Positions 17,879-26,700 of a DNA stretch of 64,000 nt are shown here, one piece after another. The stretch is taken from the NCBI GenBank assembly GCA_014651175.1, contig BMWJ01000003.1:248001-312000 (forward strand), written 5' to 3'. Made by a program: the position numbers and the translations under genes. Origin of the DNA: Streptomyces clavifer (lineage in GTDB: Bacteria; Actinomycetota; Actinomycetes; Streptomycetales; Streptomycetaceae). Under the pieces are notes generated by a model. It worked only from the letters and a program-made list of their open reading frames with translations. It ran no database searches and was not told where the DNA came from. Positions within the stretch are counted from its first letter, which is position 1; every line of letters begins with the position of its first letter.

Positions 17879-18929
17879 CTTCCAGCGTCCCGCAAAGGGC
17901 CACCATGGGCAGGCCCCTGGTGTACGGGTCGGTGCCGGCCGGCCCCCGTAGGTCCGCCTGCTCGCCGGCGAGCAGCGGACGCAGGGCGCCTGCCGCGTCG
18001 GCCGAGCAGGACTGCGGTCCGGCCTGGACCTGGGCGCTGCGCATCTCCAGTCGGCGCAGCCGGAGATCCTCGCGGTCGACGAGGAAGTGCAGCACGCGCC
18101 GCACGGTGAACAGTGAGGCGTCGTCCGTCCGGTGAGGGCCCGGTACGGCGGACCGCAGCGTGTACGTGAAGGTGTGGTCGGACACCACCTCCAAGGTGTC
18201 GGACCCCGCCTCCGCGTAGGCGAGGGTCCCCTGCACCCGGATCTCGGGGTCGGCCAGTTCGACTTCGGCCGGGTCGAAGCGCACCAGCCAGCCCGTGGCC
18301 ATGTGCTCGCCGTCGTCGGCCGGTGCGTTCACACTCCGGTCGAACTGGGCCGTCTGCTCCGGGTCGAGCAGTCTCCCCACCGGCCGGACGACCCCGCCGG
18401 TGAGCACGTCGGGGTCGAGGGATGACTCCACCAGGTAGTCCTTCACCGTGGTCAGGGCAATGGTCACCTGAGTGTCCGAGAAGTTCTTGGTCCGCCGGAC
18501 GGCCGGCAGGTTGATTCCCGCGGCGCCCGTCCGGAATTCCGCCGCCGGGCCTTCGTCGAGCAGGACGTCAGGTGTTCCGCCGGGCACCTCGCCCCGCGGA
18601 GCGAGGGGGATCACGGTCGTCCGCAGCGGCTCGGCGTGCCGGCCGACGGGCGCGGGATAGGGGTTGCGGAAGCCGATGTACACGGCGGTGGCGAACGCCA
18701 GCGCGATCAGCACGACGAGGGCGATGGCGGCCCGGGAACGCCGACGCGGGCCACCGCGGGGCAGGGAGCGTACGGCGCGTGCGGGTTCACCCATTCGTTC
18801 CCGTGCGGAGAATTCCTGCAGCCGTGCGGCACGGACGAACGATTCGTCGAAGACGAGGGAGCGGTACTCGTCCTCGCCGCCCGAGGGGTTCTCGGGCGGG
18901 CCTTCCGGCGGTTCTCCGCGGCCTGTCAT
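17811..18929 (-). CDS. Single-pass membrane protein with extracytoplasmic domain and VFDE motif
   Basis: 372 residues from the ATG at 18929 (GGGAG upstream). The short cytosolic head contains SLVFDESFVRAARLQEFSAR at about 24-43, the membrane helix is at 67-85, and the remainder is a secreted-side domain of about 290 residues without recognised catalytic motif. The domain ends with two cysteines that may pair (QSCSADAAG and VALCGTL). The head closely resembles that of the neighbour at 19696-20292. The 3' end overlaps the M48 gene tail-to-tail. Function unknown. Confidence 0.82.
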   Translation of the reverse strand: MTGRGEPPEGPPENPSGGEDEYRSLVFDESFVRAARLQEFSARERMGEPARAVRSLPRGGPRRRSRAAIALVVLIALAFATAVYIGFRNPYPAPVGRHAEPLRTTVIPLAPRGEVPGGTPDVLLDEGPAAEFRTGAAGINLPAVRRTKNFSDTQVTIALTTVKDYLVESSLDPDVLTGGVVRPVGRLLDPEQTAQFDRSVNAPADDGEHMATGWLVRFDPAEVELADPEIRVQGTLAYAEAGSDTLEVVSDHTFTYTLRSAVPGPHRTDDASLFTVRRVLHFLVDREDLRLRRLEMRSAQVQAGPQSCSADAAGALRPLLAGEQADLRGPAGTDPYTRGLPMVALCGTLEVSSPSPGPPPGPDAAKSPRSRP

Positions 18930-19695
18930 GACGTCTCCCGATCTCCGCGCCGCCGACGAGGGCGGGCGCCGGGGTCCGCCTCGGCTGACGCTTCGGGCGG
19001 ACCTGTCCGTCACGGGTTCGATGGACACAGGAACAGATGAGTGGCCCTCTCCCCGGGGACGGGGGCGGGAGGAGGAACCGGGGTCCTACCTTCAGATTGG
19101 GTCGATCGTCATCAAGGTAAACGCGCCGCAGGTGGGAGCGCAGTCGGGAATGCGGGACAGGAGCGTGAGCGGGAGCGCCGGAGACGCCGTGGTCACTCGC
19201 GCCGGTGGAGGCACCGTCGGTCGCACGAGCGGTCAGGGCGCCTGATCGCGCGGGCACACCTGCCCCCCTGGGGACGGTCATCGGCGACGGCGCCGCGCCG
19301 CCCGACGTCTCCGTACGGGCCGCGTGGGGGCGGTGGGCCATCCGTGTGGGCCGCGGGGCCACACGGGCAGGAGCCGGAGCCGGCCGACGCCTGTGCCGGG
19401 GCCTTCGCCCGGCCTGAGTCTCCGCCCCGCCCGCGGCGGCCCTGAGCCGCGCGGGAGACGCAGCACGCCGAGGCGCCGGCCCCAGCGCCCGGCTGCGCGC
19501 ACCGCCCTCCGCGCCCCGGAGCCCTCCGCACCCGCCTCCCGTGCCCCGGAGCCCGCCGCAGTGCCGCCTGCCGCGCTGCCGCGCGCCTGCCGCTTCGTGC
19601 CGGCCGACCGACCGGGCACCCGTCCCGTTACGTGCCCCGCCCCGTCCGGTACACCAGCCCTGCCGCGCTCCTGCGCCCCGCGCGGCGGTCGGAGC
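18930..19695. other. 766-bp interval without a convincing gene
   Basis: This interval lies between the two VFDE-motif genes. It is extremely GC-rich, several short frames overlap on both strands, and none has a Shine-Dalgarno with sustained codon bias. The best is a + strand stretch ending at 19245 with a strand-like segment LQIGSIVIKVNAPQ. It may contain a decayed gene or a long leader for the minus-strand gene. Confidence 0.5.
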
Positions 19696-20292
19696 TCACG
19701 GCGTGCGCGGGACCGCGGAGACCGCCGGGCGTGAGTAGTCGGCCGATGCGGACGGGGCCGCGCCCGGTGCGTCGACGCCGCTCGTGGCCGGAGGTGGCAC
19801 CTGCTCCTGGCGGCTGCCCCCGGACCCTCGGTAGACGGCGCTGAAGGCCAGCGCGACCATGCCGATCCCCATCAGCAGGGCGAGCAGCCAGGCGACCGGC
19901 CGGTGCCAGCGTGCGGAGCCCCGGTAGGGGCGCAGTGCGCCGCCGTGGCGCCCGTACGGGCCTCGGTCGCCCTCGTCGTCGTAATAGGACCCGTCGGGGT
20001 CACAGGCATCCCCGAAGGGCCTCTCGCGGCCGTACACGGCATCCGGCCCGTAGCCGTCGTAGAGGTCGTCGTCCTTCGCGCCGCCGCCGGCGCGTGCCCG
20101 GCCGGCCTCTGCCTCGGCGCGGGCCTGCGCGGCGGCGAGCAGACGCTCCACCGCGGTGGGTTCGTGCATCTCGGCCGACTGTACGAAGTCCTCGTCGAAC
20201 ACCACGGCGGCGAAGTCCTCGTCCGCGCCCCCGCGGTCGTCGTCGGGCTCCCCGCCGTCCGGGAACGGCCTGCCCCCCACGTCGTCCGGCAC
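19696..20292 (-). CDS. Single-pass membrane protein with N-terminal VFDE motif, unknown function
   Basis: 198 residues from the GTG at 20292; a GTG at 20376 would add 28 residues that look non-coding. The acidic head contains AVVFDEDFVQSAEMHEPTAV at 29-48, then an Ala/Glu-rich helix, a Gly/Tyr/Asp-rich linker, one membrane helix at 132-153 (AWLLALLMGIGMVALAFSAV) and a short Pro/Ala-rich outer tail. The VFDE head is shared with the gene at 17811-18929. It lies 88 bp after proA. Function is unknown; the head probably binds a common cytosolic partner. Confidence 0.75.
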   Translation of the reverse strand: MPDDVGGRPFPDGGEPDDDRGGADEDFAAVVFDEDFVQSAEMHEPTAVERLLAAAQARAEAEAGRARAGGGAKDDDLYDGYGPDAVYGRERPFGDACDPDGSYYDDEGDRGPYGRHGGALRPYRGSARWHRPVAWLLALLMGIGMVALAFSAVYRGSGGSRQEQVPPPATSGVDAPGAAPSASADYSRPAVSAVPRTP

Positions 20293-20380
20293 GGCTTCAG
20301 CGTAGCCCCGGCGGCGCGATTTGGGCAGGGAGCCCGCAGACTCCCCGCCGTGTCCGCACCGGCGCACCGGGCCCACCCTG

Positions 20381-21664
20381 CTAGCGGATGTGACCGTCGC
20401 CCGTGACGATGTACTTCGTCGACGTGAGCTCCGGCAGCCCCATCGGGCCGCGGGCGTGCAGCTTCTGCGTGGAGATGCCGATCTCGGCGCCGAATCCGAA
20501 CTGCCCGCCGTCCGTGAAGCGCGTGGACGCGTTCACGGCGACGGTCGTGGAATCGACCAACTGGGTGAACCGGCGGGCCGCGGCCTGCGAGGTGGTGACG
20601 ATCGCTTCGGTGTGGCCGGACGACCAGAGGCGGATGTGCGCCACGGCGGCCTCGAGCGACTCGACGACCGCGGCCGCGATGTCGTACGAGAGGTACTCGG
20701 TCTCCCAGTCCTCCGCCGTCGCCGCGACGACGGTGGCCTCGGAGTCCTCGGCGTACTCCAGCACCCGCTCGTCACCGTGCACGGTCACCCCGGCACCGGC
20801 CAGTGCCTCCAGGGCCCGCGGCAGGAAGTCCGCGGCGACGTCCTTGTGCACCAGGAGCGTCTCGGCGGCGTTGCAGACGCTCGGGCGCTGCGCCTTGGAG
20901 TTGATCAGGATGTCGACGGCCATGTCGAGGTCGGTCTGCGCGTCCACGTACACGTGGCAGTTGCCGGTCCCGGTCTCGATGACCGGGACCGTGGACTCCT
21001 CCACGACCGTGCGGATCAGGGAGGCGCCGCCGCGCGGGATCAGTACGTCGACCAGGCCGCGGGCGCGCATCAGTTCGCGGACCGAGTCGCGGTTCTCCCC
21101 CGGGACGAGCTGCACCGCGTCGGCCGGGAGACCTGACCCGCCCACCGCGTCGCGGAGCACCCGTACGAGGGCGCTGTTGGAGGCGTACGCCGATGAGGAT
21201 CCGCGCAGCAGTACGGCGTTGCCGGACTTCAGGCACAGGGCGGCGGCGTCCACCGTCACGTTGGGCCGGGCCTCGTAGATGATGCCGACCACCCCGAGCG
21301 GCACCCGCACCTGGCGCAGGTCGATGCCGTTGGGGAGGGTGGAACCGCGGACCACTTCGCCGACCGGGTCGGGCAGCGCCGCCACCTCGCGCACATCGGC
21401 GGCGATCGCGCGGATCCGCTCGGGGGTGAGCGTGAGGCGGTCGACGACCGACTCGCTCGTCCCGGCCTCGCGGGCGCGCGCCACATCCTCGGCGTTGGCC
21501 TCGATGATCTCGCCGGTGCGCACTTCGAGCGCGTCCGCGATCGCCAGAAGCGCGTCGTCCTTCGCCGCGCGCGGGAGTGGCGCGATGTCGGCGGCGGCTG
21601 CACGTGCCCGGTAGGCGGCCTGGACGACCGGGGACATGTTGTCGTACGGCGAGAGCGTGGTCAT
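20381..21664 (-). CDS. proA: Glutamate-5-semialdehyde dehydrogenase (gamma-glutamyl phosphate reductase)
   Basis: Second step of proline synthesis, reducing glutamyl-5-phosphate with NADPH. 427 residues, normal length. Family landmarks are [39 protein letters not shown], and the catalytic cysteine in [14 protein letters not shown]. The C-terminus [15 protein letters not shown] is canonical. The ATG has no Shine-Dalgarno; TACCCT ends 6 nt before it, so the mRNA is probably leaderless. It is separated from proB by one conserved hypothetical gene. Confidence 0.97.
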   Translation of the reverse strand: MTTLSPYDNMSPVVQAAYRARAAAADIAPLPRAAKDDALLAIADALEVRTGEIIEANAEDVARAREAGTSESVVDRLTLTPERIRAIAADVREVAALPDPVGEVVRGSTLPNGIDLRQVRVPLGVVGIIYEARPNVTVDAAALCLKSGNAVLLRGSSSAYASNSALVRVLRDAVGGSGLPADAVQLVPGENRDSVRELMRARGLVDVLIPRGGASLIRTVVEESTVPVIETGTGNCHVYVDAQTDLDMAVDILINSKAQRPSVCNAAETLLVHKDVAADFLPRALEALAGAGVTVHGDERVLEYAEDSEATVVAATAEDWETEYLSYDIAAAVVESLEAAVAHIRLWSSGHTEAIVTTSQAAARRFTQLVDSTTVAVNASTRFTDGGQFGFGAEIGISTQKLHARGPMGLPELTSTKYIVTGDGHIR

Positions 21665-21670
21665 GTGCGC

Positions 21671-21676
21671 AGGGTA
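21671..21676 (-). promoter_or_regulatory. Candidate -10 box, leaderless proA transcript
   Basis: TACCCT then GCGCAC then ATG on the minus strand. The same hexamer and 6-nt spacing occurs before the leuS leader peptide. A weak -35 (GTGACG or TGACGG) lies 19-20 bp upstream. Confidence 0.5.
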
Positions 21677-21732
21677 GTGCGCACACTGCGGGCATCCGTC
21701 ACGTATCCCGTGATGCGAGACGGGCGTCGCCG

Positions 21733-22218
21733 TCAGTACGGGTGCACACCGATCGGGGCCGCCGGCGGCGGACCGTAGCCCTCGGCGACGCGCTGATGGT
21801 AGGTCTCGCGGTCGATGACCTCCAGGCCGACGATCTCCCAGGGCGGAAGTCCGGCGCTGGAGCGGTGCTCCCCCCACAGCCGCAGCGCCACGGCCGCCGC
21901 GTCGTGGAGGTCCCGCGCCTCTTCCCAGTAGCGGACCTCCGCGTGGTCGTTGGCATACCGGCTGGTCAGCAGGAACGGGTGGTCGTGCGCCAGCTGTTCG
22001 AGCCCGCGCCTGACCTCCTTCAGCGGGGTTTCGCCGCCGGAGACGCTGAGGGTGATGTGCCACAGCTTGGACCGGGTCCGTTCCTCGCTCGTCACCACCG
22101 GCTCCTGCTCGAGGTTCCGGTCGGTGGACGGGCCGCCGAAGTCGGCCCCTGCCCCGACACTGGTCAGGGCACGGCTGCCCGTGCCGCGGGGCGGCGCCCC
22201 CGGGCGCGCTCGTCTCAC
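21733..22218 (-). CDS. Conserved Streptomyces protein of unknown function between proA and proB
   Basis: 161 residues from the GTG at 22218, chosen because AGGAGG lies 6 nt upstream. A second GTG at 22095 (AGGAG before it) would give the 120-residue conserved core starting [19 protein letters not shown]. The core is a compact alpha/beta protein with no known catalytic motif; [20 protein letters not shown] and [19 protein letters not shown] are well preserved in relatives as I recall. Its place between proB and proA is conserved in Streptomyces, but a role in proline synthesis is not shown. Confidence 0.8.
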   Translation of the reverse strand: MRRARPGAPPRGTGSRALTSVGAGADFGGPSTDRNLEQEPVVTSEERTRSKLWHITLSVSGGETPLKEVRRGLEQLAHDHPFLLTSRYANDHAEVRYWEEARDLHDAAAVALRLWGEHRSSAGLPPWEIVGLEVIDRETYHQRVAEGYGPPPAAPIGVHPY

Positions 22219-22346
22219 CGGCGGCCTCCTGTGAATGCGTAGCTGTGCTGACCCGTGTGTCCCCGTGACAAAGTTGACCAGCCCGGGGCGGGGCTTGGGG
22301 CGGTTTTGGTGAAGGTCTCCGCCCGAAGGCTGGACTTTCAGCCGAT

Positions 22347-23465
22347 TCAGGGGGCCGGGCGGGGCACGAGGACGACGAGATCGTCCCTGTGTACGACCTC
22401 GCGCTCGTAGGCGGGGCCCAGTTCGCGTGCCAGGTCACGGGTGGAGCGGCCCAGCAGCTGGGGGATCTCCTTGGCGTCGAAGTTGACGAGTCCGCGGGCG
22501 ACGGCCCGCCCCGCGGGGTCACGCAGTTCCACCGGGTCGCCCGCGGAGAATTCGCCCTCGACCGCGCTGATCCCGGCCGGGAGCAGCGAGGTGCGGCGCT
22601 CGACGACGGCCTTCACGGCCCCGTCGTCGAGCGTGAGCGCGCCCTGCGGGGTCGAGGCGTGGGCCAGCCAGAGCAGCCGGTCCGCCGAGCGGCGTCCGGT
22701 GCGGTGGAAGTACGTACCGGTGTCACGGCCCGCGAGGGCGTCGGCGACCCGGCCGGCGGAGGTGAGGACGACCGGGACTCCGGCCGCGGTGGCAATCCGC
22801 GCGGCCTCGACCTTGGTGACCATGCCTCCGGTGCCCACGCCCGCCTTGCCTGTGCTGCCGATCGTGACGCCCTCCAGGTCCGCCGGTCCGCCCACCTCGG
22901 CGATGCGGGAGGTACCGGGCGTGCTGGGGTCGCCGTCGTAGAGGCCGTCGACGTCGGAGAGGAGGACGAGGAGGTCGGCGTGGACGAGATGGGCGACGAG
23001 CGCGGCAAGCCGGTCGTTGTCGCCGAACCGGATCTCGTCCGTGGCCACGGTGTCGTTCTCGTTGACGACGGGGACCGCGCCCATCTCCAGGAGCTGGTCG
23101 AGGGTGCTGTACGCGTTGCGGTAGTGGGCTCGCCGACTGGTGTCGTCGGCGGTGAGGAGCACCTGGCCGACACGTACGCCGTAACGGGCGAAGGAGGCGG
23201 TGTACCGGGCGACGAGCAGTCCCTGGCCGACGCTGGCCGCGGCCTGCTGGCGGGCCAGGTCCTTGGGCCTGCGGACGAGCCCGAGCGGGGCGAGGCCGGC
23301 CGCGATGGCGCCGCTGGAGACGAGGACGATCTCGCACTCACCGCCGCTCCTGGCCTTGGCGAGCACGTCGACGAGGGCGTCGACACGGTCGGCGTCCAGG
23401 CCTCCGGACGCTGTGGTGAGCGAGGAGGATCCGACCTTGACCACGATCCTGCGGGCGTCGGTCAC
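22347..23465 (-). CDS. proB: Glutamate 5-kinase
   Basis: First step of proline synthesis, phosphorylating glutamate. 372 residues from the GTG at 23465, which has GGAGG 6 nt before it; an upstream in-frame GTG at 23537 lacks a site. The amino-acid kinase domain opens [12 protein letters not shown] and includes [27 protein letters not shown] and [14 protein letters not shown]-terminal PUA domain ([13 protein letters not shown] onwards) completes the usual two-domain form. ProB is normally feedback-inhibited by proline through the kinase domain; nothing here suggests its loss. Confidence 0.95.
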   Translation of the reverse strand: MTDARRIVVKVGSSSLTTASGGLDADRVDALVDVLAKARSGGECEIVLVSSGAIAAGLAPLGLVRRPKDLARQQAAASVGQGLLVARYTASFARYGVRVGQVLLTADDTSRRAHYRNAYSTLDQLLEMGAVPVVNENDTVATDEIRFGDNDRLAALVAHLVHADLLVLLSDVDGLYDGDPSTPGTSRIAEVGGPADLEGVTIGSTGKAGVGTGGMVTKVEAARIATAAGVPVVLTSAGRVADALAGRDTGTYFHRTGRRSADRLLWLAHASTPQGALTLDDGAVKAVVERRTSLLPAGISAVEGEFSAGDPVELRDPAGRAVARGLVNFDAKEIPQLLGRSTRDLARELGPAYEREVVHRDDLVVLVPRPAP

Positions 23466-23813
23466 GCCCGGCCTCCGCGCCGCCCCCTCCGTCGAGGAGG
23501 TGCCGAGTACGCCTTCGGTTTCCCTTGCCCCTGACACGTACGCCCGTCCCCATCACGTCGTCCTGCTCGGTTGCCCCAATCTACGCGAGGCGACGACGCA
23601 CCCGCCGAACCGTCTCAGCGCCCGAACGGGCCCGGGTCACGGCGTCCGCCCCTGCCCGGCTTCCGCCCCTGTCCCTGCCCGGTTTCCGCCCCGCCTGCGG
23701 CACACAGTCCTGCACCTACCGCACCACGCGGCTCGGCAGCGACTCGGGGCATGCCGCAGAAATGAGCCATTTACGTAATCTCCACCGGTCATTCATCGGG
23801 CTACGCTTTACGC
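23466..23813. other. 348-bp intergenic region between divergent proB and the pyruvyl transferase gene
   Basis: It holds promoters for both directions. Around 23651-23697 the unit CCCTGCCCGGCTTCCGCC occurs twice with one or two changes. The + promoter is read as TACGCT at 23802. No further gene is visible. Confidence 0.5.
23802..23807 (+). promoter_or_regulatory. Candidate -10 box, leaderless pyruvyl transferase transcript
   Basis: TACGCT, 6 nt, then GTG. No Shine-Dalgarno precedes the start. The same spacing is seen before proA and the leuS leader. Confidence 0.4.
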
Positions 23814-25238
23814 GTGACTGATGAACCTACCCGCAAAAAGCGCATTCTTCTCAGATCGGGCAAGAGCCCCTTCGATGTGGACTCACTCGAACAATCCCTC
23901 CACAGAGACGTCTTCGCGACGAACGCGGGCAACCTGATCTTCAGCGACGCCGCGCACAAGCTTCTGATGACTCCGCGGGCAGAGGTCTCCTCCAACGGCA
24001 TCCGCACGGTCGCGTCCGAGGCCGCGCGGATCAACGAGGAGTACGACGCGTTCGTCGTGCCCCTGGCGAACGCCTTCCGTCCGACGTTCGAGCGTCCACT
24101 GCAGCGGATGACGCAGCTGATCAAGAAGCTGCGCATCCCGGTGGTGGTCCTGGGGGTCGGCGCTCAGGCCGACCTGCAGTACAACGCGTCGCGGCTGAAG
24201 CCGATGGAGCCGACCGTCAGGGAATTCGTCACGGAGGTGCTCAACCGCAGCGCGTCCATCGGCGTACGGGGCGAATTCACGGAGCAGTACCTCAAGGACA
24301 TGGGCTTCCGGGACGTCGAGGTCATCGGCTGCCCCTCCATGTTCATGAACGGTGACACGTTCCAGATCGAGAAGGGGGCCGAGGCGCTCACCGCCGAGTC
24401 CCGCATCTCGGTGAACGGCTCGCACAGCGCCGTCCGTTCGCACGGCCTCGACGCCATCATCCGGCAGGCCCACGAGCGCTATCCGCATCTGCGGTTCGTC
24501 GGGCAGAACCTCCTCGAGGCCGAGCTGCTGCACTGGCGGGAGACGTCGAACCCGATCGGCGCACTGACCTCGATGCCCACCCACCCGTCCCACCCCATGT
24601 ACCGCGAGGGCAAGGTCCGGATCTACGTCGACCCGGCCACCTGGATCAGCGACCTGCGGGAATTCGACTTCTCGTTCGGCTCGCGCATCCACGGCAACAT
24701 CGCGGCACTGCTGGCCGGCGTTCCGAGCACCGTGCTCTGCAGCGACTCCCGGACCCTGGAGCTGTGCCGGTACTTCGGCATCCCCCACCGCAAGATCTCC
24801 GAGACCCCCAAGAACATCGACCCCGCGGAGCTGTACGCGGCGGCCGACTTCGGCGACCTCGTGAACGGTCACAAGGAACGCTTCCTCCGCTTCACCGGCT
24901 TCATGGAGCGGAACGGGCTGGAGAACACCTTCACCCACGGGGACGGCGGCGCCGCCTTCGACGCGCAGCTGAGCAAGCTCACCCTTCCGCCGGCCGTCAG
25001 CCCGTGGATCGACAGCGACCCCGCGTCGCTGGCCGGCCGCTTCAGCTGGATGCGGGGCCGGATGGAGGAACTGACCGAGCAGAACAGCAAGTTGCGGAGC
25101 CAGGTCGCCAAGAAGGCCTCCCCGGTCAGCATCAAGGTGCAGGCGGGCGACGGAGCCGCCGCGTGGCCGTCGGCCTACCGGCGTGCCCGGCGTGTGGTGG
25201 GTCGCCCCGTCCGGAGATTCCTGCGCCCCGAACAGTGA
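23814..25238 (+). CDS. Polysaccharide pyruvyl transferase family protein
   Basis: 474 residues. Family members transfer pyruvate from phosphoenolpyruvate onto a sugar of a wall or exported polymer as a ketal. Landmarks are LGVGAQADLQYN near 115, SIGVRGEFTEQYLKDMGF, VIGCPSMFMNG, and the late motif FSFGSRIHGNIAALLAGVP with its conserved His. The C-terminal 90 residues are helical with coiled-coil character (GRMEELTEQNSKLRSQVAKK) and a basic tail that might contact the membrane. It converges on the GT2 gene with only 36 bp between, so the two belong to one locus. The acceptor sugar is unknown. Confidence 0.88.
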   Translation: MTDEPTRKKRILLRSGKSPFDVDSLEQSLHRDVFATNAGNLIFSDAAHKLLMTPRAEVSSNGIRTVASEAARINEEYDAFVVPLANAFRPTFERPLQRMTQLIKKLRIPVVVLGVGAQADLQYNASRLKPMEPTVREFVTEVLNRSASIGVRGEFTEQYLKDMGFRDVEVIGCPSMFMNGDTFQIEKGAEALTAESRISVNGSHSAVRSHGLDAIIRQAHERYPHLRFVGQNLLEAELLHWRETSNPIGALTSMPTHPSHPMYREGKVRIYVDPATWISDLREFDFSFGSRIHGNIAALLAGVPSTVLCSDSRTLELCRYFGIPHRKISETPKNIDPAELYAAADFGDLVNGHKERFLRFTGFMERNGLENTFTHGDGGAAFDAQLSKLTLPPAVSPWIDSDPASLAGRFSWMRGRMEELTEQNSKLRSQVAKKASPVSIKVQAGDGAAAWPSAYRRARRVVGRPVRRFLRPEQ

Positions 25239-25274
25239 GGAAGCACGTCCACTGCCGCCGCCCCGCGCGGGGTC

Positions 25275-26501
25275 TCAGACCTTGTGCGCCCTCCACGGCA
25301 CGTGCAGGACCGCCCGGGCCGTCCTGCGCACCTTGCGTGCCAGGCGCCGCAGGAAGGCGGCAGTGGACTGACGCTCCGGCACATCGATCCTCCGGCCGCC
25401 GATCCGTTCGGTGACGGTCACCTCGTAGGCGGCGTCGGGAAGGACGGCCCCCTCGCCGAAGTGCGGGTAGGCCAGGTACAGCCGGCCCCGGGCACCCTTG
25501 CGGACGGCCCTGGGTTCCTCCTTGTCCCGCATGAACTGCAGGACGTCCAGGAGCAGGTCGAGCCGGCCCTTCGACACACAGGCGAGCCGCAGCCGCTCGT
25601 GGACCTTCAGTCGGCGGGCCAGGCCCGCCGACCAGTAGGCGTCCAGCAGCGGTGCGGCCAGCTGCATCTTCTTCTCCCGTACGGCCTCGGACTGCCTCAG
25701 CAGGGCCGGCCCGAACTGCGGGAGCAGTGTGATGACGAACGGCCGGACCATCAGCGCGTCCCGCCGGGGTCCCGGCGGGACATGGGCGGCGATGAGCCCC
25801 ATGAGCGCCCGGGCCGAGTCGAAGCGCAGCAGATAGCTGCCGCTCTTCGTCACGTGTTTGCCGTCGTCGCGGCCCACCAGGTAATAGCAGGTGTAGTCGG
25901 CGACGACGGAGACCCCGCTGCCCCGTAGATACGCCTCCATGGTGAAGAGGGCGTCCTCGCCCGTCTTCAGCCCTTCGTCGAAGGTCATCCCGAGCCGCAC
26001 GAGGAGTTCCCGCCGGAACAGCTTCTGGGCGCTCAGCGTGAATTTGATGTTGGAGGAATAGAGGTCCGCCCGTTCGACGGTCTCCTTCCACATCGACTTG
26101 GCCGCGCCGCGGTTGACGCCGACGACCTTTCCGAGCACCACGTCCGTGCCGGCCCGGTCGCCCATGGAGACCATGCGCTCCAGGGCCTCCTCACCGAAGT
26201 AGTCGTCCGCGTCGAGGAAGAAGACGTACCTGCCCCGGGCGAGGCCGAGACCGACGTTGCGGGGGCCGCTGGGCCCGCCCGAGTTCTCCTGGCGGACGAC
26301 GCGCATCGGGACGGCGGTCCGGGCGGCGAATTCCTCGAGGTACTCCCCGGTTCCGTCCGTCGAACCGTCGTCCACGGCGATGATCTCCATGCGCCCGGCG
26401 GGAAGCGTCTGCGCCTCGACCGACTCCAGGCATCGGATCAGATAGGGCATCGCCTCGTAGGCCCCTATGACGATGCTGACATCTGGCTTGCTGGTGGTCA
26501 T
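25275..26501 (-). CDS. Glycosyltransferase family 2, wall-polymer type
   Basis: 408 residues from the ATG at 26501 (GGGGAG close upstream); a TTG 30 nt earlier lacks a site. GT-A domain: VSIVIGAYEAMPYL, AVDDGSTDG, the metal motif DADDYFGEEALERM, and the acceptor-side GEDALFTMEAYLR. A C-terminal helical region with many Arg/Lys probably sits on the membrane. It is a clear paralogue of the GT2 at 37434-39065. Similar enzymes decorate or prime teichoic-acid-like polymers; donor and acceptor are unknown. Confidence 0.9.
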   Translation of the reverse strand: MTTSKPDVSIVIGAYEAMPYLIRCLESVEAQTLPAGRMEIIAVDDGSTDGTGEYLEEFAARTAVPMRVVRQENSGGPSGPRNVGLGLARGRYVFFLDADDYFGEEALERMVSMGDRAGTDVVLGKVVGVNRGAAKSMWKETVERADLYSSNIKFTLSAQKLFRRELLVRLGMTFDEGLKTGEDALFTMEAYLRGSGVSVVADYTCYYLVGRDDGKHVTKSGSYLLRFDSARALMGLIAAHVPPGPRRDALMVRPFVITLLPQFGPALLRQSEAVREKKMQLAAPLLDAYWSAGLARRLKVHERLRLACVSKGRLDLLLDVLQFMRDKEEPRAVRKGARGRLYLAYPHFGEGAVLPDAAYEVTVTERIGGRRIDVPERQSTAAFLRRLARKVRRTARAVLHVPWRAHKV

Positions 26502-26587
26502 CGCTCCCCGGTTCGCACATATCCGTATCAATCAGGAGAAACGATAGAACGATGCCTCATCGTGCGCTCTGTCCCCAGACACGCCGA

Positions 26588-26632
26588 ACGGCCCGTACGT
26601 TCCCCTCCCGCAGGAGGAGACGGACGGGCCGT
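26588..26632 (-). terminator. Terminator after the CDP-polyol phosphotransferase gene
   Basis: ACGGCCCGT pairs with ACGGGCCGT across a 27-nt loop that can itself pair partly. It lies between the 3' end at 26701 and the next minus-strand gene. Confidence 0.6.
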
Positions 26633-26700
26633 CGAGAAGGTTGCGTCGCGATCCGGACGTCTTTCGAACATCTGGATGACGGCTGGATCACCCCTGAGGG

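Noticed and set aside
19021-19245. Short + strand ORF with LQIGSIVIKVNAPQ
   Set aside because: No Shine-Dalgarno or leaderless promoter pattern at its ATG, and codon bias is not sustained. Kept only as a remark on the gap.
20376-20376. GTG at 20376 as the start of the VFDE protein next to proA
   Set aside because: It abuts the proA stop without a ribosome site, and the added 28 residues are basic low complexity. The GTG at 20292 matches the acidic head I recall in relatives.
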